Shown one piece after another: positions 8,327 to 17,290 of a stretch of 51,134 nt of DNA; position 1 is the stretch's first letter, and the number at the start of each line of letters is the position of its first letter. The DNA is taken from positions 11,013,761 through 11,064,894 of the forward strand of contig NZ_KK037166.1 in NCBI RefSeq assembly GCF_000568255.1, in the 5' to 3' direction. A model generated the notes under the pieces. The model saw nothing but the letters and a program-made list of their open reading frames with translations, did no database searches and was not told the origin of the DNA. This stretch comes from Kutzneria sp. 744. GTDB lineage: Bacteria; Actinomycetota; Actinomycetes; Mycobacteriales; Pseudonocardiaceae. A program made the translations under genes and the position numbers.

Positions 8327-10231
8327 GTGAGCAACGAAGGACACCAGCGCGCCGGTATGGCGGCGCTCGCGGTCGGCGCACTCGGCGTCGTGTTCGGCGA
8401 CATCGGCACCAGCCCGCTCTATTCACTCCAGACCGTGTTCGCCATCGACGGCGGCGCGATCCGCCCGGTGGCGCTGGACGTGTACGGCGTCATCTCCCTG
8501 GTCTTCTGGGCCGTGCTGCTGATCGTGTCGATCAAGTACGTCGTGTTCGTGATGCGCGCCGGCAACGACGGCGAGGGCGGCATCATGGCGCTGGCCGCAC
8601 TGATCCGCCGCAGCGTGCCCGGCCGGACCAAGATGGTGTCGACGGCGGTGCTGTTCGGCGTGATCGGCGCGGCGTTGTTCTTCGGCGACAGCGTGATCAC
8701 GCCGGCCATCTCCGTGCTGTCGGCGATCGAGGGCATCGAGGTCGTGTCGCCGGAGATCAAGGAGATCATCCTGCCGGTCGGCGTGACCATCCTGGTGCTG
8801 CTGTTCCTGGCGCAGCGCCTGGGCACGCACCGGGTGGGGCGGTTCTTCGGGCCGATCATGCTGCTGTGGTTCGTGGTGATCGGCCTGCTCGGGCTGCCGT
8901 GGGTGGTGGCCAAGCCCGGTATTCTGCTGGCCCTCTCGCCGACGTCGGCCATCGCCTTTTTCCTCGACCGCCCGGTGTTGGCCTTCGTCGCGATGGGCGC
9001 GGTCGTGCTGGCCATCACCGGCGCCGAGGCGCTCTACGCCGACATGGGCCATTTCGGCCGTCCGGCGATCAGCCGGGCCTGGTTCTTCGTGGTGTTTCCC
9101 GCTCTCACGCTGAATTACCTCGGCCAGGGCGCGTTGATTCTCAGCCGGCCCGAGGCCGTGTCGAACCCGTTCTTCATCCTCGCGCCGGGGTGGGCGCAGA
9201 TCCCGTTGGTGGTGCTGGCCACCGTGGCCACGGTCATCGCTTCGCAGTCGGTGATCTCCGGGGCCTTCTCCATGGCCCGGCAGGCCGTTCAGCTCGGGTT
9301 GCTGCCGATTCTGACCGTGCGGCACACGTCGAAGGAGGAAAGCGGCCAGATCTACGTGCCCGGCATCAACTGGATCCTGTTGGCCGGCGTCATCATCCTG
9401 ACCGTGACCTTCGGTTCCTCCCAGTCGCTAGCCACGGCCTACGGCCTTGCCGTCACCGGCACGCTGCTGCTAACGACCTCCCTGTTCCTCGTGCTGGCCG
9501 GCGCCGCCTGGCACTGGAAGTGGTGGCAGCTCACGCTCGTCGGCGTCGTCTTCGGCGGCCTGGAGTTGGTGTTCCTCGCCGGCAACCTGACCAAGATCGT
9601 GCACGGCGGTTGGCTCCCGCTGCTGCTCGGCGCCCTGGTCGTCGCCGTGATGCTGACCTGGCAGCGTGGTCGCCGTGTCGTCACCGCCCGGCGGGCCGAG
9701 ATCGAGGGCTCGATGGCCGAATTCGTCGACGAGATCCGCGCCGGCGAGGGCGTCCGTGTTCCCGGCATCGCCGTATTCCCGCATCCGTCCAAGGAGACCG
9801 TGCCGCTGGCGCTGCGGGCCAACTTCGAGTTCAACGGCGTCGTCCACGAGCACGTCGTCATCGTCACGGTGATCCCGGAAAACGTCCCTCACGTGCCGCG
9901 GAACGAGCGCCTGAACGTCGATTCCCTGCACCGCACCGATGACGGCATCGTCCATCTGACCGTTCGCTTCGGCTTCCAGGACGACCAGGACATTCCTTCG
10001 GCCCTTCGCGACGCCTTCATGCTCACCTCGGAGCTGGAGATCGATCCCGATGCCGCCTTCTACTACCTGTCCCGCGTGAGCATCGAGGTCGGCCACGAGA
10101 AGGAAAAGGGCCTGCCTCGCTGGCAGAAGCTGCTTTTTGTCGGTCTCGCGCACAATGCCGCCAGCCCGGCGGTGTATTTCCGGTTGCCGGTCGAGCGCAC
10201 CGTCATCATGGGCACCCGCGTCGATCTCTAG
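8327..10231 (+). CDS. kup: Kup-type low-affinity potassium uptake transporter
   Basis: 634 residues, close to the length of E. coli Kup. The N-terminal signature GALGVVFGDIGTSPLYS (18-33) is diagnostic, followed by about twelve hydrophobic segments and a soluble C-terminal domain of about 180 residues. It should be a K+/H+ symporter in the cytoplasmic membrane. The start is a GTG at 8327 with little visible ribosome-binding site; a later start such as the ATG encoding Met11 is possible. The stop overlaps the end of the convergent ArsR gene by 4 bp. Confidence 0.93.
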   Translation: MSNEGHQRAGMAALAVGALGVVFGDIGTSPLYSLQTVFAIDGGAIRPVALDVYGVISLVFWAVLLIVSIKYVVFVMRAGNDGEGGIMALAALIRRSVPGRTKMVSTAVLFGVIGAALFFGDSVITPAISVLSAIEGIEVVSPEIKEIILPVGVTILVLLFLAQRLGTHRVGRFFGPIMLLWFVVIGLLGLPWVVAKPGILLALSPTSAIAFFLDRPVLAFVAMGAVVLAITGAEALYADMGHFGRPAISRAWFFVVFPALTLNYLGQGALILSRPEAVSNPFFILAPGWAQIPLVVLATVATVIASQSVISGAFSMARQAVQLGLLPILTVRHTSKEESGQIYVPGINWILLAGVIILTVTFGSSQSLATAYGLAVTGTLLLTTSLFLVLAGAAWHWKWWQLTLVGVVFGGLELVFLAGNLTKIVHGGWLPLLLGALVVAVMLTWQRGRRVVTARRAEIEGSMAEFVDEIRAGEGVRVPGIAVFPHPSKETVPLALRANFEFNGVVHEHVVIVTVIPENVPHVPRNERLNVDSLHRTDDGIVHLTVRFGFQDDQDIPSALRDAFMLTSELEIDPDAAFYYLSRVSIEVGHEKEKGLPRWQKLLFVGLAHNAASPAVYFRLPVERTVIMGTRVDL

Positions 10232-10587
10232 CCGTGATGGTGGGGGATGCCCCGCACCGAGTGGTCGGCGAAGCCCAAGGCTTCGTCGACCAGGGCCGCC
10301 AGGTGGTCGCTGGTGATGCGGTAGAGCATCCGGCGGCCGTCGCGGCGTGCTTGGACGAGGCCGGCCAGGCGGAGCCGGCCCAGGTGTTGGGAGACCGATG
10401 ACCTGGAGGCCGCGACCTGGGTCGTGAGGGTGGACACGTCCTGCTCGTCGTCGCGGATCAGGTGCAGCAGGTGCAGGCGGGTGGGATCGGCGAGGTGGCG
10501 CAGCACATCGGCGGCGATGGCGAGCCGTTCGCCGTCCACCTGCTGGTGCGAACCACTGGCAATTGCCATGTTCTTGTGCGCGCACAT
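10228..10587 (-). CDS. ArsR/SmtB-family metal-sensing repressor
   Basis: 119 residues. Winged-helix HTH: LRHLADPTRLHLLHLI, then STLTTQVAASRSSVSQHLGRLRLAGLVQARRDGRRMLYRI. A His-rich tail (IPHHHG) and His at the N-terminal SGSHQQ may contribute to metal sensing, as in CzrA/NmtR-type sensors. It is divergent from a CDF metal exporter with only 37 bp between the starts, so it most likely represses that exporter and itself, with derepression by excess metal. A weak inverted repeat (GCGCA...TGCGC, about 10581-10603) covers the start. Confidence 0.9.
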   Translation of the reverse strand: MCAHKNMAIASGSHQQVDGERLAIAADVLRHLADPTRLHLLHLIRDDEQDVSTLTTQVAASRSSVSQHLGRLRLAGLVQARRDGRRMLYRITSDHLAALVDEALGFADHSVRGIPHHHG

Positions 10588-10624
10588 GGTTGCATAATGC
10601 GCTTGAGCAGGTCATTCTGGCAAC

Positions 10625-11635
10625 GTGACGCCTCACCACGGACATGGGCACGGCCACCGGCACTCTCGCTGGGGCCGGCTTCGGCACGTGCTCAAGCCGC
10701 ACAGCCATGACAGCGCCGACCGGGTGGACACGGCGCTGGAGACCAGCCGGCAGGGGATGCGGACCTTGGGCTGGTCGTTCGCCGTTCTGTTCGTGACGGC
10801 GGTCGCGCAGTTGGCGGTGGTGTTGGTCAGCGGTTCCGTCGCGCTGCTCGGCGACACCGTCCACAACTTCGCCGACGCGTTGACCGCGGCGCCGCTCGGG
10901 GTCGCTTTCCTGTTGGGGCGCCGCGCGGCCACCCGCCGCTACACCTATGGTCTCGGCCGCGCCGAGGACTTGGCCGGTGTGGCCGTGGTGCTGATCATCG
11001 CCGGTTCCGCCGTGATCGCCGGTTGGGAGGCCGTCGACCGCCTTCTCCATCCGCAGCCCGTGAGTCACCTGTGGGTTGTCGCGGCCGCGGGCGTGATTGG
11101 CTTCCTGGGCAACGAGATCGTTGCCCGCTACCGCATCGTCGTCGGCCGTCGCATCGGCTCCGCGGCTCTGGTCGCCGATGGCCTGCATGCCCGTACCGAC
11201 GGCTTCACCTCACTGGCCGTCGTGCTCGGCGCCGGCGGCGTGGCCCTCGGTTTTCCTTTGGCCGACCCGGTTATCGGCCTCGGCATCACCGTCGCGATCT
11301 TGTTCGTGCTCCGTGACGCCGCCCGCGAGGTGTTCCGCCGCCTCATGGACGCCGTCGACCCCGTTGTGGTCGACCTGGTGGAACGCACCGCCTCCGCCGT
11401 CCCCGATGTCCAGCTCGTCGGCCAGGTTCGCATGCGTTGGATCGGCCACACCCTCCGCGCCGAGCTCGCCGTCACCGTCGACGCCGCGCTCACCGTCGAG
11501 CAGGCTCACCGCATCGCCCATGACGTCGAGCACCGCTTGGTGCATGCCGTGCCCCGGCTCGCCGCCGCCACCGTGCACACCGAGCCCGCCAGCAGCGCCG
11601 CCGATGCCCACCAGGCTTTGGCCCATCACCGGTAG
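10625..11635 (+). CDS. Cation diffusion facilitator (CDF) metal exporter
   Basis: 336 residues from a GTG. A His-rich N-terminus (HHGHGHGHRH) precedes six transmembrane segments carrying the CDF metal sites DTVHNFAD and DGLHARTDG (each HxxxD), then a cytoplasmic ferredoxin-like C-terminal domain. Members export Zn2+, Co2+, Ni2+ or Fe2+ in exchange for protons. With the divergent ArsR regulator this forms a metal-efflux pair; which metal is not decidable from sequence alone. The 3' end overlaps the convergent alpha/beta hydrolase by 10 bp. Confidence 0.9.
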   Translation: MTPHHGHGHGHRHSRWGRLRHVLKPHSHDSADRVDTALETSRQGMRTLGWSFAVLFVTAVAQLAVVLVSGSVALLGDTVHNFADALTAAPLGVAFLLGRRAATRRYTYGLGRAEDLAGVAVVLIIAGSAVIAGWEAVDRLLHPQPVSHLWVVAAAGVIGFLGNEIVARYRIVVGRRIGSAALVADGLHARTDGFTSLAVVLGAGGVALGFPLADPVIGLGITVAILFVLRDAAREVFRRLMDAVDPVVVDLVERTASAVPDVQLVGQVRMRWIGHTLRAELAVTVDAALTVEQAHRIAHDVEHRLVHAVPRLAAATVHTEPASSAADAHQALAHHR

Positions 11636-12408
11636 TCCAGGAACCCTCGAATCGTCGGCGACACCCGCCCGTTGAACATCGTCGTCAGGTGATCCCCGCC
11701 TTCGATCAGCAGCAGCCTCGCGTTCGGGATCCGTTCCGCCGTCGCCCGGGCATACTCGACCGGCACCAGCGCATCCCGTGTTCCCGCGATCACCAGCGTC
11801 GGCGCCTGGACTTCGCCCAGCCTCTCCGTGACGTCCCATCCCTGCGCCGCTTCCACCATTTCCGCTTCGCCCGGCGCCCTCTTGTTGTTCGTCAGCGATG
11901 CCACCGTGTACACCACTGTGGTCAGGAGTCGTAGGGGTCCCCGGGTGATCAGCCCACTCGCCGCCCAGGGGTCGTGCTTCCCTCGCCGCTCCTCCCTCAT
12001 CAGCCTCAGCAGCGCCCTTTTGCCTTCTTCACTCGGCCTACTCGCCGCTGTGCACAGAACCAGCCTTCGCACCACGTCCGGGTGATCCATCGCCAGTTGC
12101 AGCGCCGTGATCCCTCCCGCCGACGTCCCCATCACGTCGACGGGGCCGTCAAACCTCTCCCTCAGCGCCTCCGCGTGCCACCCCGCCAGCTCCTCGATCG
12201 TCGTCCCTCGGGGCATCTCCGTCGGCCTCTGGATGTGATGCACCCGCCTGCGAAACCCTCTCGCCAGCGTCTTCGCCGACAGCGCCACCATCCTCGGCAC
12301 CTTCACCGCCAGATCCGCCCCGTTGCCCAGCCCGGGCAGCGTGACCAGTGCCGCCCCGTCCCCCACGGCAATCGCCGTCAGTCCGTTGTTGAGTCGCTCT
12401 CCGTGCAT
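11626..12408 (-). CDS. Alpha/beta hydrolase
   Basis: 260 residues from the ATG at 12408, which has an AGGGGG ribosome-binding site; the frame stays open further upstream but without homology-like sequence. Nucleophile elbow MGTSAGG, VIAGTRDALVP (acid) and EGGDHLTTMF (His) complete the triad. The N-terminus (LVTLPGLGNGADL) replaces the usual HG oxyanion loop, as in some esterases. Cytoplasmic, substrate unknown. Confidence 0.85.
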   Translation of the reverse strand: MHGERLNNGLTAIAVGDGAALVTLPGLGNGADLAVKVPRMVALSAKTLARGFRRRVHHIQRPTEMPRGTTIEELAGWHAEALRERFDGPVDVMGTSAGGITALQLAMDHPDVVRRLVLCTAASRPSEEGKRALLRLMREERRGKHDPWAASGLITRGPLRLLTTVVYTVASLTNNKRAPGEAEMVEAAQGWDVTERLGEVQAPTLVIAGTRDALVPVEYARATAERIPNARLLLIEGGDHLTTMFNGRVSPTIRGFLDYR

Positions 12409-12917
12409 GCCGGCCCCCTGGCTGTGATGTCCGTGGTTGTGGAACGGGAGTGGGCGCGGTGGGGTTCCGGGGCTTGAGCAGGTCTTGAGGCAAGGGGCGG
12501 GATTTTCCGGCATGCGAGGTGCGGCTGGCGGGGCCACGGGTTCGGGTGGCAAGGCCGCGACGGCACAGACATCCGTCAACGCCAGGTGGGGAGCGCAGAA
12601 GGTCTGATGTGGCAACGATCTGGGGGATGTCGAGGTGGCCTCGGAGATGAGCTGCTGACGCTCGGAGCGGCGGTCCGTCTCGGTGTGGGAGCGGGAGACG
12701 TGGCCGGGCCGGCTTCGAAGGTGTGGCGAGAACGAGAACCACCCGCGAGGCGGCGGAGGCGATCGGCTTCGCGGCGGACTGGCTGTTGCGGGCGCTGGCC
12801 GGGGAAGTGGCAGGCGACGCCCGGCACTACATGCGCGCCGACGGGCATGTCGACGACGGCAATGCGCAGCTGTCCAGATGGCGGCCGGCTAGGTTTCAAA
12901 ATGGTACCGTGCTGGCC
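12409..12917. other. 509-bp region with no convincing gene
   Basis: Between the divergent hydrolase and crotonase starts. Both strands have open frames because of the base composition. One plus-strand frame (12723 onward) runs into the crotonase and could encode 65 extra N-terminal residues, but these do not resemble crotonase sequence and the ATG at 12918 is at the normal family start. It holds promoters for both neighbours and possibly a decayed gene; I recognise nothing specific. Confidence 0.5.
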
Positions 12918-13637
12918 ATGGACGAGATCACCACGGCGGTGGACGGGCAGACGCTGACGGTCGCGATCAACCGTCCGGCCAAGCGCAACGCGCTGACCAC
13001 GGCGATGTACCGCGAGCTGGGGACGGTGCTGCGGCAGGCCGAAGAGGCCAGGGTGGTGGTGCTCGCCGGCGCGGGCGGCGCGTTCAGCGCGGGCAACGAC
13101 CTGGGCGATTTCCTCGACGACTTCAAGGCGAACGACGCCGTGCGGGAGTTCCAGGAGGCGGTCCTGGACACGAAGGCGGTCCTGGTCGCGGCGGTCGACG
13201 GCCCGGCGGTCGGCATCGGGGCGACGGTCCTGCTGCACTGCGACCTCGTCTACGCGACGGAGCGCAGCTACCTCCAGTTCCCCTTCGTCAACATCGGCCT
13301 GGTGCCGGAGTTCGGCAGCAGCCTCCTGCTGACGCAGCGCATCGGCCGCCACCGGGCCGCCGAACTGCTGCTGTTCGGCGACCGTGTGCCGGCCAGGAAG
13401 GCGCAAGAACTGGGGCTGGTGAACGAAGTCCTCGACGACGCCGAAGCCCTCGAAGCCCGGCTCAAGGACCGGGTGGCGGCGCTGCTGGCCAAGCCGGAGA
13501 GGTCGCTGGAACAGACCCGCAAGCTGGTGCACGACACGATCCACGCGCACGACCAGATGGTGCGGGAGTCGCAGGTGTTCGGCGAGCTGCTCGACGACCC
13601 GGACACCAAGGCCCGGATCCAGGCGATGCGCCGCTGA
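12918..13637 (+). CDS. Enoyl-CoA hydratase/isomerase family (crotonase) protein
   Basis: 239 residues. Crotonase fold: NRPAKRNALT near the N-terminus, AGAGGAFSAGNDLGDF (oxyanion-hole loop with the AGND variant), then DGPAVGIGATVLLHCDLVYA and GLVPEFGSSLLL. The first catalytic Glu of true hydratases is not obvious while VPE is retained, so an isomerase-like role is as likely as hydration. Acts on acyl-CoA thioesters in the cytoplasm. It faces the trypsin-like gene, with a hairpin between them. Confidence 0.87.
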   Translation: MDEITTAVDGQTLTVAINRPAKRNALTTAMYRELGTVLRQAEEARVVVLAGAGGAFSAGNDLGDFLDDFKANDAVREFQEAVLDTKAVLVAAVDGPAVGIGATVLLHCDLVYATERSYLQFPFVNIGLVPEFGSSLLLTQRIGRHRAAELLLFGDRVPARKAQELGLVNEVLDDAEALEARLKDRVAALLAKPERSLEQTRKLVHDTIHAHDQMVRESQVFGELLDDPDTKARIQAMRR

Positions 13638-13667
13638 CCGACGGCACGAAGAGGGCCGCCGGTCAGC
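13633..13667. terminator. Bidirectional hairpin between convergent genes
   Basis: Arms GCTGACCGACGGC (13633-13645) and GCCGCCGGTCAGC (13655-13667) pair at 12 of 13 positions around a 9-base loop. It covers the crotonase stop codon and lies before the end of the opposite gene. There is no T-tract, as is usual for actinomycete terminators. Confidence 0.55.
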
Positions 13668-13673
13668 GAAACA

Positions 13674-15224
13674 TCAGTTCGACGGAGCGCAGGCCGAAGG
13701 ATCGGCGGCCACGTGCAGCTGCGTGTTCCAGCCGGAGCCGACGACCTTGCCGGTGGCCTCGATCCACGTGTCGGTCCGGTCGTCACGCCGGAACCACAGC
13801 AGCTTGGCGTTGGACGTGGTCGGGAAGAACCGGCCGTACAGCACGTCCCCGCCCGGCGAGAAGATCTCGCTGAACTTCTGCCAGCCGCTGCCGACCAGCT
13901 CGGCCCGCTGGAGCCAGGTCCTGGTGGCGACCGAGTACTGGTACCGGTAGAGGTTGCCGGCGGGGTTGCGGGCGTACAGCACGCCGTCGCCGGCGGCGGT
14001 GATCGAGTTGTACTGGGCCCAGCCGGTGCCGAGCACCTCGCCGCCGGGGTTGTCGAAGGTGCCGGTGGTGTTGTTCCAGGCGTACATGCGCAGCGCGCCG
14101 GTGGTGTCGATGGCGAAGATCCGGCCCTGCGAGTCGACGGTGATGCGGTTGACGTACTCGGGCGTGAAGTAGCGCTGCCAGCTGCTGCCGACCTTGCCGC
14201 CGCCGGTCCACTTGGTGCCGGTCCACACCCAGCGCTTGAGGGTGCCGTCCGGGTTGGGGTCGGCGGTGCCGGTGTTCTTGTGGATGTCGTACACCACGCC
14301 GTCGGGGCCGGCGAGCAGGTGCCCGAGCCAGCCGCTGCCGACGGAGGCGGTCGGCGTGACCCAGCTGATCGAGCCGTCGCCGGGGCCGTTGTGCACGTAC
14401 TTCCACAGCAGTCCGTCATCGCGCTGCGACCACACCGTGGCCGGCGTGCACGAGATCTGCTGCGGCGCGGTCTGCTGCCCGATCCACGCCGCGAGCGTGT
14501 CGGCGCGAACCTCGGTGGTGCCCTGCTGCGGCTGCTCGACGCCCACGCATCCGTGCTGCAACGAGGAAGTCGTCACGCCGACGAGCACGGACTTGCCGTC
14601 GACCTCCTGGAAGGCCGGCGCGCCGGCGTCGCCCTTGCACGCGTCGGAGTCGGGGCTCTGCAACACCAACTGCGCGGCGTCGACCGTGCCGACGGTGAAC
14701 GTGTTGGTGTGCAACAGGTTTGGCAGCCACTCGGTGGCGGTGCGGCCGAAGCCGGCGAGCCGAACCGTGGTGCCGGCGACGGGCGCGGCGCTGGTCAGCG
14801 TCACCGGGGCGATGTCGGTGGCGGCCTTGTCCAGCTTGGCCAGCATCACGGTGTGGCCGGCGTCGGGCACCAGCGTCGACACGTGGGCGACGACACCGTT
14901 CGTTGTGGACAGATCCGACCGCCCGACCACGACAGTGGTGTCCTTGGCCGGCGAACCGCCGTCGGCGTTCTCGGGGAAGCAGCTGGCCGCGGTGATCACC
15001 CAGGCCGGGGCGACGAGCGCGCCGCTGCACGCACGGCCGTCGGCGGTGAGCTTGGCTGCGAAGCCATAGCTGCCGGTGCCGCCGGAGACGGCGAGCGCGG
15101 GCGCGATGGTCACGGTCACCATGGCCGCGGCGACCGCGGCGACGACGGATAATCTTCTCGGCACGGGCGAAGTATCTGTCGGTATCACACCATATGTCCC
15201 GGATATGAGTGTGACCTGGCTCAC
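13674..15224 (-). CDS. Secreted trypsin-fold pseudoprotease with tachylectin-like propeller domain
   Basis: 516 residues from the GTG at 15224. GTG codons at 15188 and 15164 are alternatives; the last would place the signal peptide (RRLSVVAAVAAAMVTVTIAP) at the very N-terminus. Residues about 48-255 have the S1 (trypsin) fold, but all three catalytic positions are changed: TAASC instead of TAAHC (Ser81), HTVMLAKL instead of DxALLKL (Thr125), and CKGDAGAP instead of CxGDSGGP (Ala200). Residues about 260-510 form repeated blocks (VGSGW, LLAGPDGVVYDI, LYARNPAGNLYRY) like tachylectin-2 beta-propellers, which bind sugars. Probably an exported binding protein rather than a protease. The GTG at 15224 directly abuts the TAG of the upstream membrane-protein gene. 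Confidence 0.82.
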   Translation of the reverse strand: MSQVTLISGTYGVIPTDTSPVPRRLSVVAAVAAAMVTVTIAPALAVSGGTGSYGFAAKLTADGRACSGALVAPAWVITAASCFPENADGGSPAKDTTVVVGRSDLSTTNGVVAHVSTLVPDAGHTVMLAKLDKAATDIAPVTLTSAAPVAGTTVRLAGFGRTATEWLPNLLHTNTFTVGTVDAAQLVLQSPDSDACKGDAGAPAFQEVDGKSVLVGVTTSSLQHGCVGVEQPQQGTTEVRADTLAAWIGQQTAPQQISCTPATVWSQRDDGLLWKYVHNGPGDGSISWVTPTASVGSGWLGHLLAGPDGVVYDIHKNTGTADPNPDGTLKRWVWTGTKWTGGGKVGSSWQRYFTPEYVNRITVDSQGRIFAIDTTGALRMYAWNNTTGTFDNPGGEVLGTGWAQYNSITAAGDGVLYARNPAGNLYRYQYSVATRTWLQRAELVGSGWQKFSEIFSPGGDVLYGRFFPTTSNAKLLWFRRDDRTDTWIEATGKVVGSGWNTQLHVAADPSACAPSN

Positions 15225-16220
15225 CTAGAAGGCGGGCTCAAGGCGGGCAGTGCGCAGCCGCGGCATGACCGCATAGACGACCCAACCCGCCACGGCCAAA
15301 CCCAGCCACGTGATGGCCCGGTAGAACAGGACGATCACGCCGGCCGGGGCGGCGGCGATGCCGGCGCCGAGCAGCACGCCCAGCAGGCCGGTCTCGGCTA
15401 GACCGGCGCCGCCGGGGAGGATCTGCAACGCGATGCTGCCCTGCACGACGAGGAAGCCGACGACCAGCGCGGCCCACGGCACCTCGACGTCGACGCTGAG
15501 CACGCTGGCCACCAGCGTCACGAAGTCGAGGACCCAGCTCAGCATGGCCACGCCGACCAGCGCCAACCAGCGGCGGCCGCTGGGGCGCAGCGACGCCACG
15601 TTGTCCGACAAGGCGTCGGCCTTGGCGGCCCAACGGCCAGGAACGAGGCGTCGCAGCAGTGCGGGGTGGGAGAGCAGCTGCCACGCGCCGAAGGTGCCGA
15701 AGCCGATGGCCAAAGCGATGGGCACGGCCACGAGCGCCGGCAGTTGACCCGTGACGGCCAGCGCCAGGGCCCCGATGACGATCAGCGTCACGGTGGCGAT
15801 CAAGCCGGCCATCAGTACCGACCAGGCGGCCACGGGCCCGGCCACGCCCCGCTTGCGCAGCTGCGTGATGCCGTAGCCCAACGACCCGGCCCCGCCGACC
15901 ACCGGCACGGTCGTCGAGACGGCGTTCTGCGCGAAGTTGATGCCCTGGACGGTGCCGGCCGGCAGCTCGGCACCGCCCACGACCAACAGCTGCCGGTGCA
16001 GTTCGCCGTACACCGCGAGCGCGCCCGCGCCGCTCAGCACCGCCACCAGCAGCCAACCCCAGTGCACGGTGTCCAGGTGCACACCCGTGGCCGTGAACTG
16101 GGAAACCATGTCCGGGATGCGCCACACGACCCAGCCGAGGGCGGCTCCCACGACCGCCCAGTGCAGGATCGTGCGCCATGGGAACGGCTTGTGTTCCTCG
16201 GCCCACCCGATAGCCGCCAT
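15225..16220 (-). CDS. UPF0104/LPG-synthase-like integral membrane protein
   Basis: 331 residues. About eight hydrophobic segments and the family hallmark near the C-terminus (LQILPGGAGLAETGLLGVLL) identify the YbhN/UPF0104 family, related to the flippase domain of lysylphosphatidylglycerol synthase MprF. The ATG at 16220 is chosen over one 15 bp upstream because GGGAGG lies 5 bp before it. The function is uncertain: some homologues are linked to lipid transfer or flipping. The stop is immediately followed by the candidate GTG of the tachylectin gene, so the two may be translated together. Confidence 0.85.
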   Translation of the reverse strand: MAAIGWAEEHKPFPWRTILHWAVVGAALGWVVWRIPDMVSQFTATGVHLDTVHWGWLLVAVLSGAGALAVYGELHRQLLVVGGAELPAGTVQGINFAQNAVSTTVPVVGGAGSLGYGITQLRKRGVAGPVAAWSVLMAGLIATVTLIVIGALALAVTGQLPALVAVPIALAIGFGTFGAWQLLSHPALLRRLVPGRWAAKADALSDNVASLRPSGRRWLALVGVAMLSWVLDFVTLVASVLSVDVEVPWAALVVGFLVVQGSIALQILPGGAGLAETGLLGVLLGAGIAAAPAGVIVLFYRAITWLGLAVAGWVVYAVMPRLRTARLEPAF

Positions 16221-16301
16221 CGCCGCCTCCCTCATCCATCAAGGTCAACCGCCTCGTCTGGGAACGAATTTCCGACACGGCGGCGATGTGGTCGGCATCT
16301 C

Positions 16302-17210
16302 TCAGGCCAGGCCGCCGATCTGGGCTTTCAGTGCGTTCAGGGCCTGGGCGATGTCGGTCACCGAAGAGGGGATCGCCTTGCGCAGCAGGCCGAGCGCGTG
16401 GATGTTGCCGACCGCCTCGAAGTACGAGGTCGGCACGCCGGCGGTGATCAACGCGGCGGCGTAGGCGCGGCCCTCGTCACGCAGCGGGTCGAGGCCGGCG
16501 GTCAGCACCACGGCAGGCGGCAGGTCGGTGAAGACGCCCTGCATCGGCGACGCCCGGACGTCGGTGATCACCGGCCGGTAGGCGTCCTGGTAGAAGGCCC
16601 GGCTCTCGTCGGTGAGCAGGTAGCCGTTGGCGAACTCCCGCTGCGACGGGTACTTGCCCACCAGATCCGTGGCCGGCCACATCAGCATCTGCGCCACCAC
16701 CGGCACCTCCGCCGGCCGGTCCCGCAGCGCCATCGCCGTGACGATGGTCAGGGTGCCGCCGGCGCTGTCGCCGCCGAGGACCAGGCCGGTGACCTCGCGG
16801 TCCAGCTCGGACGGGCTGGTGGCCAGCCAGCGGGCGACGTCCTCAGCGTCGTCGACGGCCGCCGGGTACGGCGCCTCCGGCGCGAGGCGGTAGTCGACGA
16901 GCAGCACCGGCAGGTCCAGGCGCTGGGCCATGTCCGCCGCGAGCGACCGGTGCGTGTCGATGCCGCCGAAGACGAAGCCCCCGCCGTGGAACCACAGCAG
17001 CACCGGGCCGGCGCCGCGGTGCTCGCGGCGGTCCAGCAACAGCGTCGGCAGCGGGGCCGTCTCCAGCATGCGGGCCGTGGCCAGCGGCGGCTCCGGCAGG
17101 TCGACCACCGTGGCCAGCATGCGCATGGACTCGCGGACGGCCTCCGCCGTCGGCGTGCCGCTCTCCGGCGGGATCTGCTCCAGCAACGCCTGCACGTCGG
17201 GCCTGATCAT
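16302..17210 (-). CDS. HSL-family (alpha/beta hydrolase fold 3) esterase
   Basis: 302 residues. Hormone-sensitive-lipase family: oxyanion HGGGF (75-79), DYRLAPE, nucleophile GGDSAGG with Ser149, acid in GLDPLRDEG and His in GNIHALG. It should hydrolyse short acyl esters in the cytoplasm. ATG 17210 is preceded by GGGAGGT; an ATG at 17240 lies inside an operator and has no ribosome-binding site. It is divergent from a TetR gene, with two copies of a 21-bp palindrome in between, so it is very likely repressed by that TetR. Confidence 0.9.
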   Translation of the reverse strand: MIRPDVQALLEQIPPESGTPTAEAVRESMRMLATVVDLPEPPLATARMLETAPLPTLLLDRREHRGAGPVLLWFHGGGFVFGGIDTHRSLAADMAQRLDLPVLLVDYRLAPEAPYPAAVDDAEDVARWLATSPSELDREVTGLVLGGDSAGGTLTIVTAMALRDRPAEVPVVAQMLMWPATDLVGKYPSQREFANGYLLTDESRAFYQDAYRPVITDVRASPMQGVFTDLPPAVVLTAGLDPLRDEGRAYAAALITAGVPTSYFEAVGNIHALGLLRKAIPSSVTDIAQALNALKAQIGGLA

Positions 17211-17221
17211 GGCTACCTCCC

Positions 17222-17242
17222 TGATGTCAGCGACTGTCATCA
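17222..17242. promoter_or_regulatory. TetR operator copy 1
   Basis: TGATGTCAG-CGA-CTGTCATCA: 9-bp arms with one mismatched pair. It lies 11 bp upstream of the esterase start. Confidence 0.72.
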
Positions 17243-17252
17243 GAGTAGGTCG

Positions 17253-17273
17253 TGATGTCAGGCGCTGTCATCA
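17253..17273. promoter_or_regulatory. TetR operator copy 2
   Basis: TGATGTCAG-GCG-CTGTCATCA: the same arms as copy 1 with a different 3-base centre. Centres are 31 bp apart, three helical turns, so two dimers would bind on the same face. It lies 17 bp upstream of the TetR start. Confidence 0.72.
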
Positions 17274-17290
17274 CAGGTAGGGTGTGATCC

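Noticed and set aside
8423-9325. Long antisense open frame inside kup
   Set aside because: Low-complexity His/Arg/Gln-rich translation mirroring the coding strand; kup is unambiguous.
9470-11188. 572-codon antisense frame over kup, arsR and the CDF gene
   Set aside because: A typical high-G+C antisense artefact spanning three real genes.
12723-12917. N-terminal extension of the crotonase
   Set aside because: The 65 extra residues have no crotonase-like character, and the ATG at 12918 is the normal family start.
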